This document shows positions 1-7,323 of a stretch of DNA of 12,398 nt, one piece after another. The DNA is taken from assembly GCA_015229045.1 (NCBI GenBank), contig JADGCJ010000093.1, positions 1-12,398 of the forward strand, given 5' to 3'. This DNA comes from Magnetococcales bacterium. Its GTDB lineage: Bacteria > Pseudomonadota > Magnetococcia > Magnetococcales > DC0425bin3. Both the position numbers and the translations under genes were made by a program. The notes beneath the pieces are model-generated. The model was not told the DNA's origin. It searched no databases and was given only the letters and a program-made list of their open reading frames with translations. Within the stretch, counting starts at the first letter, position 1, and each line of letters starts with the position of its first letter.

Positions 1-88
1 CTCCGATGTACCCCCCATTGACACCCCACCCCCGCACCCCTATCTATTCAGGGAGCCGTTTGACGAGGCATCAAGTGGAGCATGGGGT

Positions 89-1015
89 ATGGATGACGGG
101 GCAAGGATGGGTCTGGAGGATCTGGTCAGGTTGCGGCATCAGGCGGCGGCGTTGGCGTTGCCGGGATCGGTGCGGACGGCCAATCCCTGGGCGGGCCCCT
201 TTCGCTCGTTGTTTCGCGGCAGGGGGATGGAGTTCGAGGAGACGCGCCTCTATCAACCCGGCGATGACATACGCAGCATGGATTGGCAGGTGACAGCCCG
301 CACCGGCAAGCCCCACTCCAAGGTGTTCAGGGAGGAGCGGGAACGACCCGTCTTTCTGGTGGTCGATCTCAACCCGGGAATGGCCTTCGGGACGAAGGTG
401 GCGTTCAAGTCGGTGGTGGCGGTCCGGCTGGCGGGTCTGCTGGGCTGGGTGGCGGCATTGGCCGGGGATCGCATCGGCGGGGTGGTACTGGGAGCGGCGG
501 GTCCGCTCTTGTGTCGCCCGGCAGGGGGGCAGCGCGGCTTGTTGCCTCTGCTGCGTGCTTTGGCCTCGCGGCAACCAGTCCCCGGCGGCAATGGGCCGTC
601 ATCCCCCTGGCTGGCGGATGGCCTGGCCCGCTTGCGCCGCGTGGCACGACCAGGCTCTTTGATGATCCTCTTGAGCGATTTCACCTCCCTGGACGCGACG
701 GCGGAGCGTTTGCTCGGTCTGCTGGCGCCACACAACACCCTGCTGGGGGTGATGATCCACGACCCCCTGGAGGTGACGTTACCGGCGGAGGGCATTTTTT
801 CCTTTACCGATGGCCAACGCATCTTGCGGCTGGAGACCGGCGCGGCAACCCTGCGTGCCCGACACCAGCAACGCTTTCGGGAACGACAAGCGGCGGCGGA
901 GAGATTGTTCGGACGGCTCGCAGCGCCTCTGCTGACGCTGGCGACCGATCAGCCGATAACCGGATTTTTGCGCCGGGAGATGCAGCCGCTCCTCTCGCAC
1001 CGGGGGCAGCGATGA
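89..1015 (+). CDS. DUF58 family protein (VWA-like), first gene of Bat-type operon
   Basis: The 308-residue product matches the DUF58 family, which usually sits beside moxR and bat genes and is thought to act with MoxR AAA+ ATPases on VWA proteins. The diagnostic motif R-x-Y-x-PGDDIR-x-x-DW is at about residues 53-66, followed by the RPVFLVVDLNPGM strand (87-98), a degenerate VWA metal-site region lacking the full DxSxS. The ATG at 89 is preceded by GGAG at 77-80, and the residues after it (LEDLVRLRHQA) are the usual family start. However, the same frame is open back to base 2, so a start upstream of the window cannot be excluded. It overlaps the next gene by ATGA. The family assignment is firm; the molecular function is known only from context. 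Confidence 0.9.
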   Translation: MDDGARMGLEDLVRLRHQAAALALPGSVRTANPWAGPFRSLFRGRGMEFEETRLYQPGDDIRSMDWQVTARTGKPHSKVFREERERPVFLVVDLNPGMAFGTKVAFKSVVAVRLAGLLGWVAALAGDRIGGVVLGAAGPLLCRPAGGQRGLLPLLRALASRQPVPGGNGPSSPWLADGLARLRRVARPGSLMILLSDFTSLDATAERLLGLLAPHNTLLGVMIHDPLEVTLPAEGIFSFTDGQRILRLETGAATLRARHQQRFRERQAAAERLFGRLAAPLLTLATDQPITGFLRREMQPLLSHRGQR

Positions 1016-1503
1016 ACGACACCGATCCTCTGGCCGGACTGCGGGGCTTGCACGACCCGGCACCGATTCCCCTCTGGCCACCGGCCCCGGGGTGGTGGAT
1101 CGTGTCGGGATCGCTGCTCCTGCTCGCCGCCGGACTGGGCGGCTGGGCCTGGTGGCGCCGCCGGAGGGGTCGCGACCCCCGACGCGCCGCCCTGGCCGAG
1201 CTGGCCAACCTCGAAACACGCTTTCGCACAGACGGCGATGCCACGGCGCTGGCAACCGGGGTCTCTGTTGTGCTGAAACGCAGCGCTCTGGTACGCTTTG
1301 AGCGACAGCGGGTGGCCTCGTTGACCGGCGAGGCCTGGCTGCAATTTTTGGACGCGACCGGCCACTGCACGGCTTTCACGCATGGCGCCGGGCGGGTATT
1401 GGCCACGGCTCCTTATCGACCGGGCGTGGCGGTGGATCCCGAACCCCTGCTGGCGGCAGCCAGGGAGTGGATCCAGCAAGCCGGTCGGCAGGCGGGAAGG
1501 TAG
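1012..1503 (+). CDS. DUF4381 domain membrane protein
   Basis: This 163-residue protein has the typical DUF4381 opening: a short Leu/Asp/Pro-rich head ending in LWPPAPGWW (about residues 22-30), one membrane helix (about 31-48) and an Arg-rich cytoplasmic flank (WWRRRRGR). A helical soluble part follows. Such proteins occur almost only between DUF58 and BatA genes and are presumed partners in the same membrane complex. The ATG at 1012 overlaps the DUF58 stop (ATGA), which indicates translational coupling. The reading frame is open further upstream to 283, but that part is out-of-frame sequence inside the DUF58 gene, so 1012 is the natural start. The biochemical role is unknown. Confidence 0.85.
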   Translation: MNDTDPLAGLRGLHDPAPIPLWPPAPGWWIVSGSLLLLAAGLGGWAWWRRRRGRDPRRAALAELANLETRFRTDGDATALATGVSVVLKRSALVRFERQRVASLTGEAWLQFLDATGHCTAFTHGAGRVLATAPYRPGVAVDPEPLLAAAREWIQQAGRQAGR

Positions 1504-1506
1504 ACG

Positions 1507-2520
1507 ATGGAGAGCGGTCTGCACCTCCAATGGCCCTGGATGGGCCTGTTTCTGCCGCTGCCCTGGTTGGTGTGGCGTTTTTTGTCGCCGGGAAGAGTCT
1601 CCGCCGGGCAGGCGTTGCTGGTGCCCTTTTTTCAGGCATTGCTGCGAGGAAGTGGCTCTGCGCCGCCACCTCGCTCACCCTCGTTCAGGATCGGGCTGGG
1701 GCTGGGCGGCGTGATCTGGCTGTTGCTGGTCGCCGGGGCATTGCGGCCCCAATGGCTGGAAAAACCGGCTCTGCAACCCTCGACGGGACGCGATCTGTTG
1801 CTGGCGGTGGATCTCTCCGAGAGCATGTTGATCAAGGACTTTGCCTGGCAGGGGCAGCAGATCAATCGCTTGCAGGCGATCAAGGCGGTGGCGGGGCCAT
1901 TCATCCGGCGACGCACCGGCGACCGCCTGGGCCTGATCCTGTTTGCCGATCACGCCTATCTGCAAACACCGTTGACCTTCGATCTGGAGACCGTGGCCAC
2001 CATGCTGCGCGAGGCGGAAATCGGGCTGGCCGGCAAGATGACGGCCATCGGCGAGGGGATTGGTCTGGCGGTACGCCGTCTGCGCGAACGACCCCAACAA
2101 GGGCGCGCCCTGATCCTGCTGACCGATGGCGCCAACACAGCCGGCACCGTCGATCCGCACAAGGCGGCCCGGTTGGCAGCCCAGGAGGGGGTGCGCATCT
2201 ATCCCATCGGCGTCGGCTCGACCAAGCCCATGGCGGTGGAGACCTTTTTTGGAACGCAGATGGTCAATCCATCAGAGGATCTCGATGAACCCGGCCTGAA
2301 GGAGATGGCCCGCATCACCGGCGGACGCTATTTCCGGGCAGCGGATACCGAGGCCATGGCGGAGATTTATCAGGAGCTTGACCGGCTCGAACCCACCCTC
2401 TCCAAACCCGAACAATACATGGTGCGCACCGAGCTGCATCCCTGGTTGTTGGGACCGGCCCTGGTGCTGTCGATGCTGTTGGCCCTCCTGATCCTCAGAC
2501 GGAGGCGCGGTCGTGGTTGA
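1507..2520 (+). CDS. batA: BatA-like VWA domain membrane protein
   Basis: The 337-residue protein has the BatA layout: an N-terminal hydrophobic helix (about residues 10-25), a second helix (about 63-79), a VWA domain (about 95-290) and a C-terminal helix (about 313-330) followed by an Arg-rich tail. The metal-ion-dependent adhesion site is complete: D102-x-S104-x-S106, T179 in the MTAIGEGI segment, and D207 in LLTDG. A divalent-metal-binding, protein-interacting domain is therefore likely intact and should face the periplasm or cytoplasm between helices 2 and 3. It starts 3 bases after the previous stop, with a GGAAGG ribosome site at 1495-1500. Bat proteins are linked to oxidative or envelope stress tolerance, but their direct targets are poorly known. 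Confidence 0.9.
   Translation: MESGLHLQWPWMGLFLPLPWLVWRFLSPGRVSAGQALLVPFFQALLRGSGSAPPPRSPSFRIGLGLGGVIWLLLVAGALRPQWLEKPALQPSTGRDLLLAVDLSESMLIKDFAWQGQQINRLQAIKAVAGPFIRRRTGDRLGLILFADHAYLQTPLTFDLETVATMLREAEIGLAGKMTAIGEGIGLAVRRLRERPQQGRALILLTDGANTAGTVDPHKAARLAAQEGVRIYPIGVGSTKPMAVETFFGTQMVNPSEDLDEPGLKEMARITGGRYFRAADTEAMAEIYQELDRLEPTLSKPEQYMVRTELHPWLLGPALVLSMLLALLILRRRRGRG
2501..2505 (+). promoter_or_regulatory. Ribosome binding site deciding a GTG start
   Basis: GGAGG lies 7 bases before GTG at 2513, inside the 3' end of the BatA-like gene. No ATG in this frame gives the conserved first membrane helix, so this site supports the GTG start of the VWA-TPR protein. Confidence 0.65.
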
Positions 2521-4372
2521 CAATGGCCTCCATTTTTTGCGTCCCCTGTGGCTGTGGGGCATGGTGCCGCTGCTGGCCATCTTGTGGCAACTGTGGCACA
2601 CCACCCAGGGCGGACAGGAGTGGCGCAGGGTGTGCGATGCCCATTTATTGCCGCATCTGCTGCGAACAGGCGGCGAACGCCAGGAACGCAGCTGGTTCTG
2701 GCTGTTGAGCACGGGAATGCTGGGGTTGCTGCTGGTCCTGGCGGGACCGACCTGGTCGCGGGTGCCGACGCCGCTGTTTCGCCCCCAGGAGGCCCTGGTG
2801 GTGGTCCTCGATCTCTCCCGTTCCATGCTCGTGGCGGATGTGTTGCCTTCGCGCCTGGAGCGGGCCAAACAAAAAGTCCAGGATCTCCTGCAAAGGGTGG
2901 GGCCAGGACAGAGCGGACTGGTGGTCTTTGCCGGCGATGCCTTCATCACCGCGCCACTGACCGATGATGTCCATACCATCCTTGCCCTGCTCGGCTCCCT
3001 GGAACCGGGACTGATGCCGGTTCAGGGGAGTCTGCCGCATCGGGGACTGGAGATGGCCCTCAAGGTGCTGGAACAGACGGTCGTCAATCAAGGCGCCATA
3101 CTCCTGGTCACCGATGGCGATGCCGCCCCCTCCAGCACCCTGGAAGCCGCCCATCGTCTGGCCGCCAAGGGGTATCGACTCTCCGTTCTTGGCGTGGGAA
3201 GCGCTGCGGGCGGTCCCATTCCCGATCCGGGCGGAGGATTTATTCTCGATCGGAAAGGACGGCCTCTTCTGGCCACCTTCTCCGGTGACTCCCTGGCGGC
3301 GCTGGCCCGGGTAGGAGGCGGCATCTACACCGCGTTGACCCCGGATGATCACGATCTCGACCTCCTCCTGGCCGGTTTGGCACATGGGGGTACGCTGGGA
3401 CCGGCCCGGTCGTCGCGCGCCACCACCGACGTGTGGGACGAACAGGCTCCCTGGCTGTTGCTCCTGATTCTGCCCCTGGCAGCGCTGGCCTTTCGTCGCG
3501 GCTGGCTGCCGGGGATGGGATTGGCGCTGCTGTTGACGTTGCCGCGTCCGGTCCTGGCCATGACCTGGGACGACTGGTGGCTGCGCCCTGACCAACAGGC
3601 CGAACGGGCACTGCAAGCCGGCAATCCGGCGCGAGCCGCCGAGCTGTTTCAGGATCCCGGCTGGCGTGGCATGGCGCAACATCAGGCTGGTCGGCAGGAG
3701 CAGGCCGCCGAGTCGTTCGCCCACTGGGGCAGCGCCGATGGCCATTACAACCGAGGCAATCTTTTGGCCCGCCAGGGGCACCTCCAGGAGGCCATTCAAG
3801 CCTACGATCAGGCCCTGCAACTCGATCCCGCCATGCAGGATGCCAAGGCCAACCGGCACCTGGTCGAACAATTGTTGAAGAAAGAAAAAGAGAAAGAACA
3901 ACCCTCCCCTCAACAGTCGCCCAAGAGCGCCGATCAGCCCCAACAAGGTTCATCCTCTGCCGAAAACAAGGAGAATAAAGAGAAAAACGGCGAGAAGGAG
4001 AAAAATCAGGCAGACGAAAAGTCCGGGGAGAAGCCACTCTCAAGCGGGTCAGCTTCCAACGAGAACCAACAGCCGGACACCCAAGAGGGGAAGAGAGAGA
4101 AGGAAAAGGAAAAGGAAAAGGAAAAGGAAAAGGAAAAGGAAAAGGATCAGCACGCAACAACCACCGACAGCAACCAAAAAAATACACCTGACAAAAAAGA
4201 TCTCCCCAGGAAAGAGTTGGCGGACCGTACACCCCTCGATGCGGAGAACCGGCAAGCCCTGGAGCAGTGGTTGCAGCGGATTCCCGACGACCCCGGGGGG
4301 TTGTTGCGACGCAAATTTCTTCTGGAACAACGGCGGCGTGGCCGCCCGACTGAGGTGACGGAGCCATGGTGA
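2513..4372 (+). CDS. VWA and TPR domain protein (BatB-BatC fusion)
   Basis: The 619-residue protein joins a BatB-like half to a BatC-like half. Two N-terminal helices (about 11-28 and 61-78) lead into a VWA domain with MIDAS D100-x-S102-x-S104 and D201 in LLVTDGD. The Thr of the site is replaced by the GSLPH segment, as I recall is common in BatB. Two more helices (about 313-328, 332-350) precede TPR-like helices (about 360-450; the clearest repeat is around YNRGNLLARQGHLQEAIQAYDQALQLDP). A long, charged, low-complexity Lys/Glu/Gln linker (about 455-570) follows, then a conserved C-terminal motif (ALEQWLQRIPDDPGGLLRRKF). The start is GTG at 2513, overlapping batA by 8 bases, with GGAGG at 2501-2505 seven bases upstream. 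Confidence 0.88.
   Translation: MVDNGLHFLRPLWLWGMVPLLAILWQLWHTTQGGQEWRRVCDAHLLPHLLRTGGERQERSWFWLLSTGMLGLLLVLAGPTWSRVPTPLFRPQEALVVVLDLSRSMLVADVLPSRLERAKQKVQDLLQRVGPGQSGLVVFAGDAFITAPLTDDVHTILALLGSLEPGLMPVQGSLPHRGLEMALKVLEQTVVNQGAILLVTDGDAAPSSTLEAAHRLAAKGYRLSVLGVGSAAGGPIPDPGGGFILDRKGRPLLATFSGDSLAALARVGGGIYTALTPDDHDLDLLLAGLAHGGTLGPARSSRATTDVWDEQAPWLLLLILPLAALAFRRGWLPGMGLALLLTLPRPVLAMTWDDWWLRPDQQAERALQAGNPARAAELFQDPGWRGMAQHQAGRQEQAAESFAHWGSADGHYNRGNLLARQGHLQEAIQAYDQALQLDPAMQDAKANRHLVEQLLKKEKEKEQPSPQQSPKSADQPQQGSSSAENKENKEKNGEKEKNQADEKSGEKPLSSGSASNENQQPDTQEGKREKEKEKEKEKEKEKEKDQHATTTDSNQKNTPDKKDLPRKELADRTPLDAENRQALEQWLQRIPDDPGGLLRRKFLLEQRRRGRPTEVTEPW
4101..4146 (+). repeat. Hexanucleotide microsatellite (AGGAAA)n inside the VWA-TPR gene
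   Basis: Seven perfect copies of AGGAAA run from 4101 to 4142, plus a partial eighth. They encode an alternating Glu-Lys tract in the charged linker (about residues 530-544). The unit is 6 bases, so gain or loss of copies keeps the frame and changes only the linker length by two residues each. Purine-only strand asymmetry extends on both sides. Confidence 0.95.
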
Positions 4373-6312
4373 CAGTACGGTCGTTTCTACTCTCTCTGCT
4401 CCTGGCGCTCCTGGTTGGCATGCAACCGGGAGTCGTTGTCGGGGCTGGTGTCATCGCCCGGGTCGATCAGTCGGTCGTTCCCGAAGGGGAGTCTCTGCGT
4501 CTCACCCTGTCGCTCTCCGGCAGTCAGGGCAGGGTGCCGCAACCGGATTTGACCCCCCTGGAGAAGGATTTTCAGGTGCTGGGTACCAGCTCCGAGAGTA
4601 CCATGCACATCATCAACGGGCATATGGAGTCGACGGTCGGCCTGACCATCACCCTGTTGCCCCTGCGACCAGGCAAAGGGGTCATCCCCAGCCTGGAGGT
4701 GGCCGGCATGAAGACCGCGCCGATTGCCATCGAGGTGGTTCCGGCGACCTCCCAAGCCGGAAACAACCGGGCCGGGAACGGAACCCCCGCCGAGGCCGGG
4801 GCCTATTTTCTGGAAACGGAAGTGGACAGCAAAACCCCTTATGTCCAGGGACAGGTGGTGTTGAAGGTGCGTTTTTATCGCGCCGTGACGTTTACGCAGG
4901 GCGAGATCGCCGATCCGGTCATCGAGGATGCCGTGGTGGAGCGCATGGGGGAGGATCGCTCCTTCAGCACCGAAATCAGGGGCCGTACCTACGAGGTTTT
5001 GGAGCGTTCCTACGCAATTTTTCCCCAGAAGAGCGGTCCGGTCATCTTGCCTGGACTGGTCTTTCAGGGACAGGTGCGCCTCTCCCGGCCCCGGCCCCGG
5101 ACACGGGATCCGGGTGGCATCAGCCCCTTTGCCAACGACCCGTTTTTTCAGAATTTCTTTGGGCGCGACCCCTTTGCCGGTCTGCTGGAACAGACCCGCC
5201 CGGTCAAGTTGCGCAGCGATCCGCTTCCGCTGGAGGTACGGCCACGCCCGGCGGAATTCAACGGCCCCTGGTGGTTGCCAGCGGCGCAAGTCACCCTGTC
5301 TGACAGCGGCCTGTCCGATCCGATCGAGGTGCGGGTGGGGGATCCTCTGACGCGCACGGTGGGTCTGCATGCCAAAGGTCTGGCCGCGACACAGCTGCCG
5401 GAGATACCCAAACCGCGTCTGGATGGCCTCAGCATCTATCCTGATCAACCCGTGATCCAATCGCAACCCAAGGGAAAGTGGATTCTCGGGGAGCGCGTGG
5501 AAAAATGGGCCATGGTTCCCTCCCGGCCAGGGAGCTATACCCTGCCCGCCATCGACATTCCCTGGTGGGATGTGACCGAAAATCGCGCCAAGGTGGCCCA
5601 ATTACCCCCTCGGACCCTCACGGTTTTGCCGACCGCCGGTTCGACCTCTCCGGCAACGTCGGGTGTGGCGTCACCGCTCGCACAGGCACCCTCTGTCTCG
5701 GGAGCGACAGGTACACCTGCCGAGCAAAACGCCCCGGTTTCGATCCCCTCGCCAACACCACCCCCCTCTGCCGCTGGAGAGTCTGCCACGACGGTCGGGC
5801 ATGCAAAATATTCCGGCGGTGATGGCGCGGCCTTCCATGGTGCATCGGCTGGTTATTGGCCCTGGGTGGCGGGAGGCATGCTGCTGGTCTGGCTGGCGAC
5901 CCTGGGCGTGTGGTGGAGGCAACGCTCCCGCCTGATGCAATCGGCGGGAGCCGCCTCATCCCCCCTGCCTCACTCTACCAGAAAACCGCGACCCGATGTG
6001 GCACCCGTGGAGAAGGCCTGTGCAACCAACGATCCGCGCCGCATCGCCGAGGCCTTGCTCACCTGGGCAGCCCAGGCTTGGCCGGATAATCCACCCCGTA
6101 CCCTGGGCGCCTTGCAGGCTCGGTTGGACCCGTTCGCCGCCCCGGCCATCATCGGCCGCTTGGAGCAAACTCTCTACGCCCCAGACACTCCCTGGAATGG
6201 AACAAATTTTTGGCAGGCTATACACCCTTTGCTGCACCTGCCTGATGCCGGGGCCTCCACACCACCATCCACGGTGTTGCCCTCCTTGAATCCGGAGCAA
6301 AAACCACAATAG
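4366..6312 (+). CDS. batD: BatD family protein
   Basis: The 648-residue protein begins with a clear signal peptide (hydrophobic core about residues 6-25, likely cleavage near AGA at about 26-28). A large periplasmic beta-rich region follows, starting with the family opening A-x-V-D-Q-S-x-V-x-x-G-E-x-L-x-L-x-L (31-48). A Pro/Ser/Thr/Ala-rich stalk (about 420-475) leads to one membrane helix (about 497-517) and a cytoplasmic helical tail (about 545-630) with the usual TWAAQAWPDNPP-type segment. This is the full BatD layout. The ATG at 4366 overlaps the previous stop (ATGGTGA) and is preceded by a near-ideal GAGGTGA at 4352-4358. It is the last gene of the operon. Role in envelope or oxygen stress is by family association only. 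Confidence 0.9.
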   Translation: MVTVRSFLLSLLLALLVGMQPGVVVGAGVIARVDQSVVPEGESLRLTLSLSGSQGRVPQPDLTPLEKDFQVLGTSSESTMHIINGHMESTVGLTITLLPLRPGKGVIPSLEVAGMKTAPIAIEVVPATSQAGNNRAGNGTPAEAGAYFLETEVDSKTPYVQGQVVLKVRFYRAVTFTQGEIADPVIEDAVVERMGEDRSFSTEIRGRTYEVLERSYAIFPQKSGPVILPGLVFQGQVRLSRPRPRTRDPGGISPFANDPFFQNFFGRDPFAGLLEQTRPVKLRSDPLPLEVRPRPAEFNGPWWLPAAQVTLSDSGLSDPIEVRVGDPLTRTVGLHAKGLAATQLPEIPKPRLDGLSIYPDQPVIQSQPKGKWILGERVEKWAMVPSRPGSYTLPAIDIPWWDVTENRAKVAQLPPRTLTVLPTAGSTSPATSGVASPLAQAPSVSGATGTPAEQNAPVSIPSPTPPPSAAGESATTVGHAKYSGGDGAAFHGASAGYWPWVAGGMLLVWLATLGVWWRQRSRLMQSAGAASSPLPHSTRKPRPDVAPVEKACATNDPRRIAEALLTWAAQAWPDNPPRTLGALQARLDPFAAPAIIGRLEQTLYAPDTPWNGTNFWQAIHPLLHLPDAGASTPPSTVLPSLNPEQKPQ

Positions 6313-6475
6313 AATTTTTTATGCCACAATTTTTTTGATCACGAAACAGGCGTTCTTTTACTTGCGGAACGCATGGTGTTTCGGCTACCAATGCACGGTG
6401 GGGTATCTTGCCGGGGCGTACCCCCTGGCGAACTCTCTTGCCCCTTTGGTTTGTTTTTCCGGAGTGCTTTTGGTG

Positions 6476-6503
6476 TTGACAAATTTTATGGCACGAAAAT
6501 TTG
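6476..6503 (+). promoter_or_regulatory. Possible operator palindrome with -35-like TTGACA
   Basis: TTGACA at 6476-6481 overlaps the left arm of a perfect 8-base inverted repeat, CAAATTTT (6480-6487) and AAAATTTG (6496-6503), separated by 8 bases. This AT-rich symmetric site stands out in GC-rich surroundings and is about 190 bases before mamS. It could be a regulator-binding site over a promoter. No convincing -10 box is found 16-18 bases downstream, so the promoter part is weak. Confidence 0.3.
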
Positions 6504-6510
6504 GGCAAGG

Positions 6511-6600
6511 GCCTGTCGAAAACAGGGTCCGGGAGGCTGGCAATCGGACAGGTCCAGGACAGACTCCTGGTGGAGATTGGGGCAAAACCCCAACAAGACA
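6511..6600 (+). repeat. Dispersed palindromic repeat, diverged copy 1
   Basis: It aligns along its length with the copy inside the ZorA-like gene. It starts with CCTGTCGAAAAC, then a GGGTCCGGGAGGCTGG segment, then hairpin CCAGGA (6554-6559)/TCCTGG (6565-6570), then hairpin TTGGGG (6577-6582)/CCCCAA (6588-6593). It is more diverged than the other copies, but both stems are still paired. Same orientation as the other copies. Confidence 0.85.
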
Positions 6601-6690
6601 GCCTTCAAACAGCCGAAATAACGGTCAAATCCGAAAATCGCTTGAAAATGATGCGACCTCCCCACGGTTGCTCCCTGCCAGGACCGGCCC

Positions 6691-7317
6691 ATGAAAACCG
6701 AAGAGTGGATTGGTCTGGTTGGGGCGATATTTTTGTTGGTCGTCGTTGTTTTGGCGGTGGTGCCTTGGGATGTGCGCAAGAGCTCTTCCCAGTCGGGTGG
6801 TGGGGCTGAGGGTGTCAATCTGCTGGTGCCGCAGCCTGGTTTTGTTGGTGCATTGCCGCCTGGCGGGGGAGCGTCTCTTTTTCCTGGTATGGGGCAGGCG
6901 ATTCCTGTGGCGGCCCAGACCAGTGTGCCCGGGGGTCCGCCGACCCCGACCCTGGCCGAGGGGGCGACGGTCGCCCAACCCGGTCTCATGCCGTTCGAGC
7001 AGGCCCCCATGGTGCGTTTCGATGGTGTCATTCAACAGATGACCGAGTTGCCGCAGCAGGATCGGCAGGTTCACATCTGGATTCACGAGGGGGGTGGGCG
7101 GGAGAGTCATGTCAGCGTCGGTCCGCAATGGTTTTTGAATTACATGGGGTGCGATCTGGTCCACGATCAGCACGTATCCGGCAAGGGGTTTCGCTTTGAT
7201 CGCACCCGTCTCGAGCCGGACCCGGTCATTTATGCCAAGCAGTTGCTGGTCAACGGGCGCTGGTGCCAGCTGCGCAACGATGAAGGGTTCGCCTTGTGGT
7301 CGAACCAATTGCGGTAG
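6691..7317 (+). CDS. mamS: MamS-like magnetosome protein
   Basis: The 208-residue protein has an N-terminal membrane helix (about residues 7-25), a Gly/Pro-rich linker (about 34-106) and a compact beta-rich C-terminal domain (about 107-206). The pattern VxFDGVI...VHIWI...VSVGPQWFLNYMGC...LRNDEGFALW resembles the OB-fold-like domain of MamS. I recognise this from memory and not from an alignment. Support comes from position: it sits 6 bases upstream of a MamT-like gene, as mamS does in alphaproteobacterial magnetosome islands. In magnetotactic model species MamS affects magnetite crystal size and shape. The linker is long compared with the roughly 180 residues I recall for MamS. AGGA at 6680-6683 fits the ATG. 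The C-terminal domain should be in the magnetosome lumen or periplasm. Cys154 and Cys192 are its only cysteines. Confidence 0.7.
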   Translation: MKTEEWIGLVGAIFLLVVVVLAVVPWDVRKSSSQSGGGAEGVNLLVPQPGFVGALPPGGGASLFPGMGQAIPVAAQTSVPGGPPTPTLAEGATVAQPGLMPFEQAPMVRFDGVIQQMTELPQQDRQVHIWIHEGGGRESHVSVGPQWFLNYMGCDLVHDQHVSGKGFRFDRTRLEPDPVIYAKQLLVNGRWCQLRNDEGFALWSNQLR

Positions 7318-7323
7318 ACCGGG

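Larger units (their letters stand above)
6313..6690 (+). other. Gene-free intergenic spacer between bat and mam operons
   Basis: No credible gene is seen here. It contains T-rich stretches directly after the batD stop (6315-6320, 6330-6336), without a GC stem before them. A small hairpin has arms 6350-6355/6367-6372 (GCGTTC/GAACGC), and another inverted repeat has arms 6400-6405/6419-6424 (GGGGTA/TACCCC). An AT-rich palindrome lies at 6480-6503 and a dispersed repeat copy at 6511-6600. The promoter of the mamS operon is expected in this stretch. A good -10 box is not obvious. Confidence 0.7.

Noticed and set aside
60..93. TTGACG as -35 of a promoter before the DUF58 gene
   Set aside because: No -10-like hexamer at a usable distance, and operon genes likely continue from upstream.
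1467..2288. 273-codon + strand frame overlapping the BatA-like gene
   Set aside because: It overlaps in another frame a gene with a full VWA metal site, and its own product is Gly/Arg/Ala-rich without motifs.
3240..4454. Long minus-strand open frame opposite the VWA-TPR gene
   Set aside because: Product is a Pro/Phe/Arg-rich shadow, with a Phe-Pro tract that is only the antisense of the Glu-Lys microsatellite.
6335..6694. 119-codon open frame with TTG start in the bat-mam spacer
   Set aside because: Rare start without a ribosome site, runs through the dispersed repeat and into the mamS start, and has no recognisable family. The first half has some hydrophobic character, but that is not enough.
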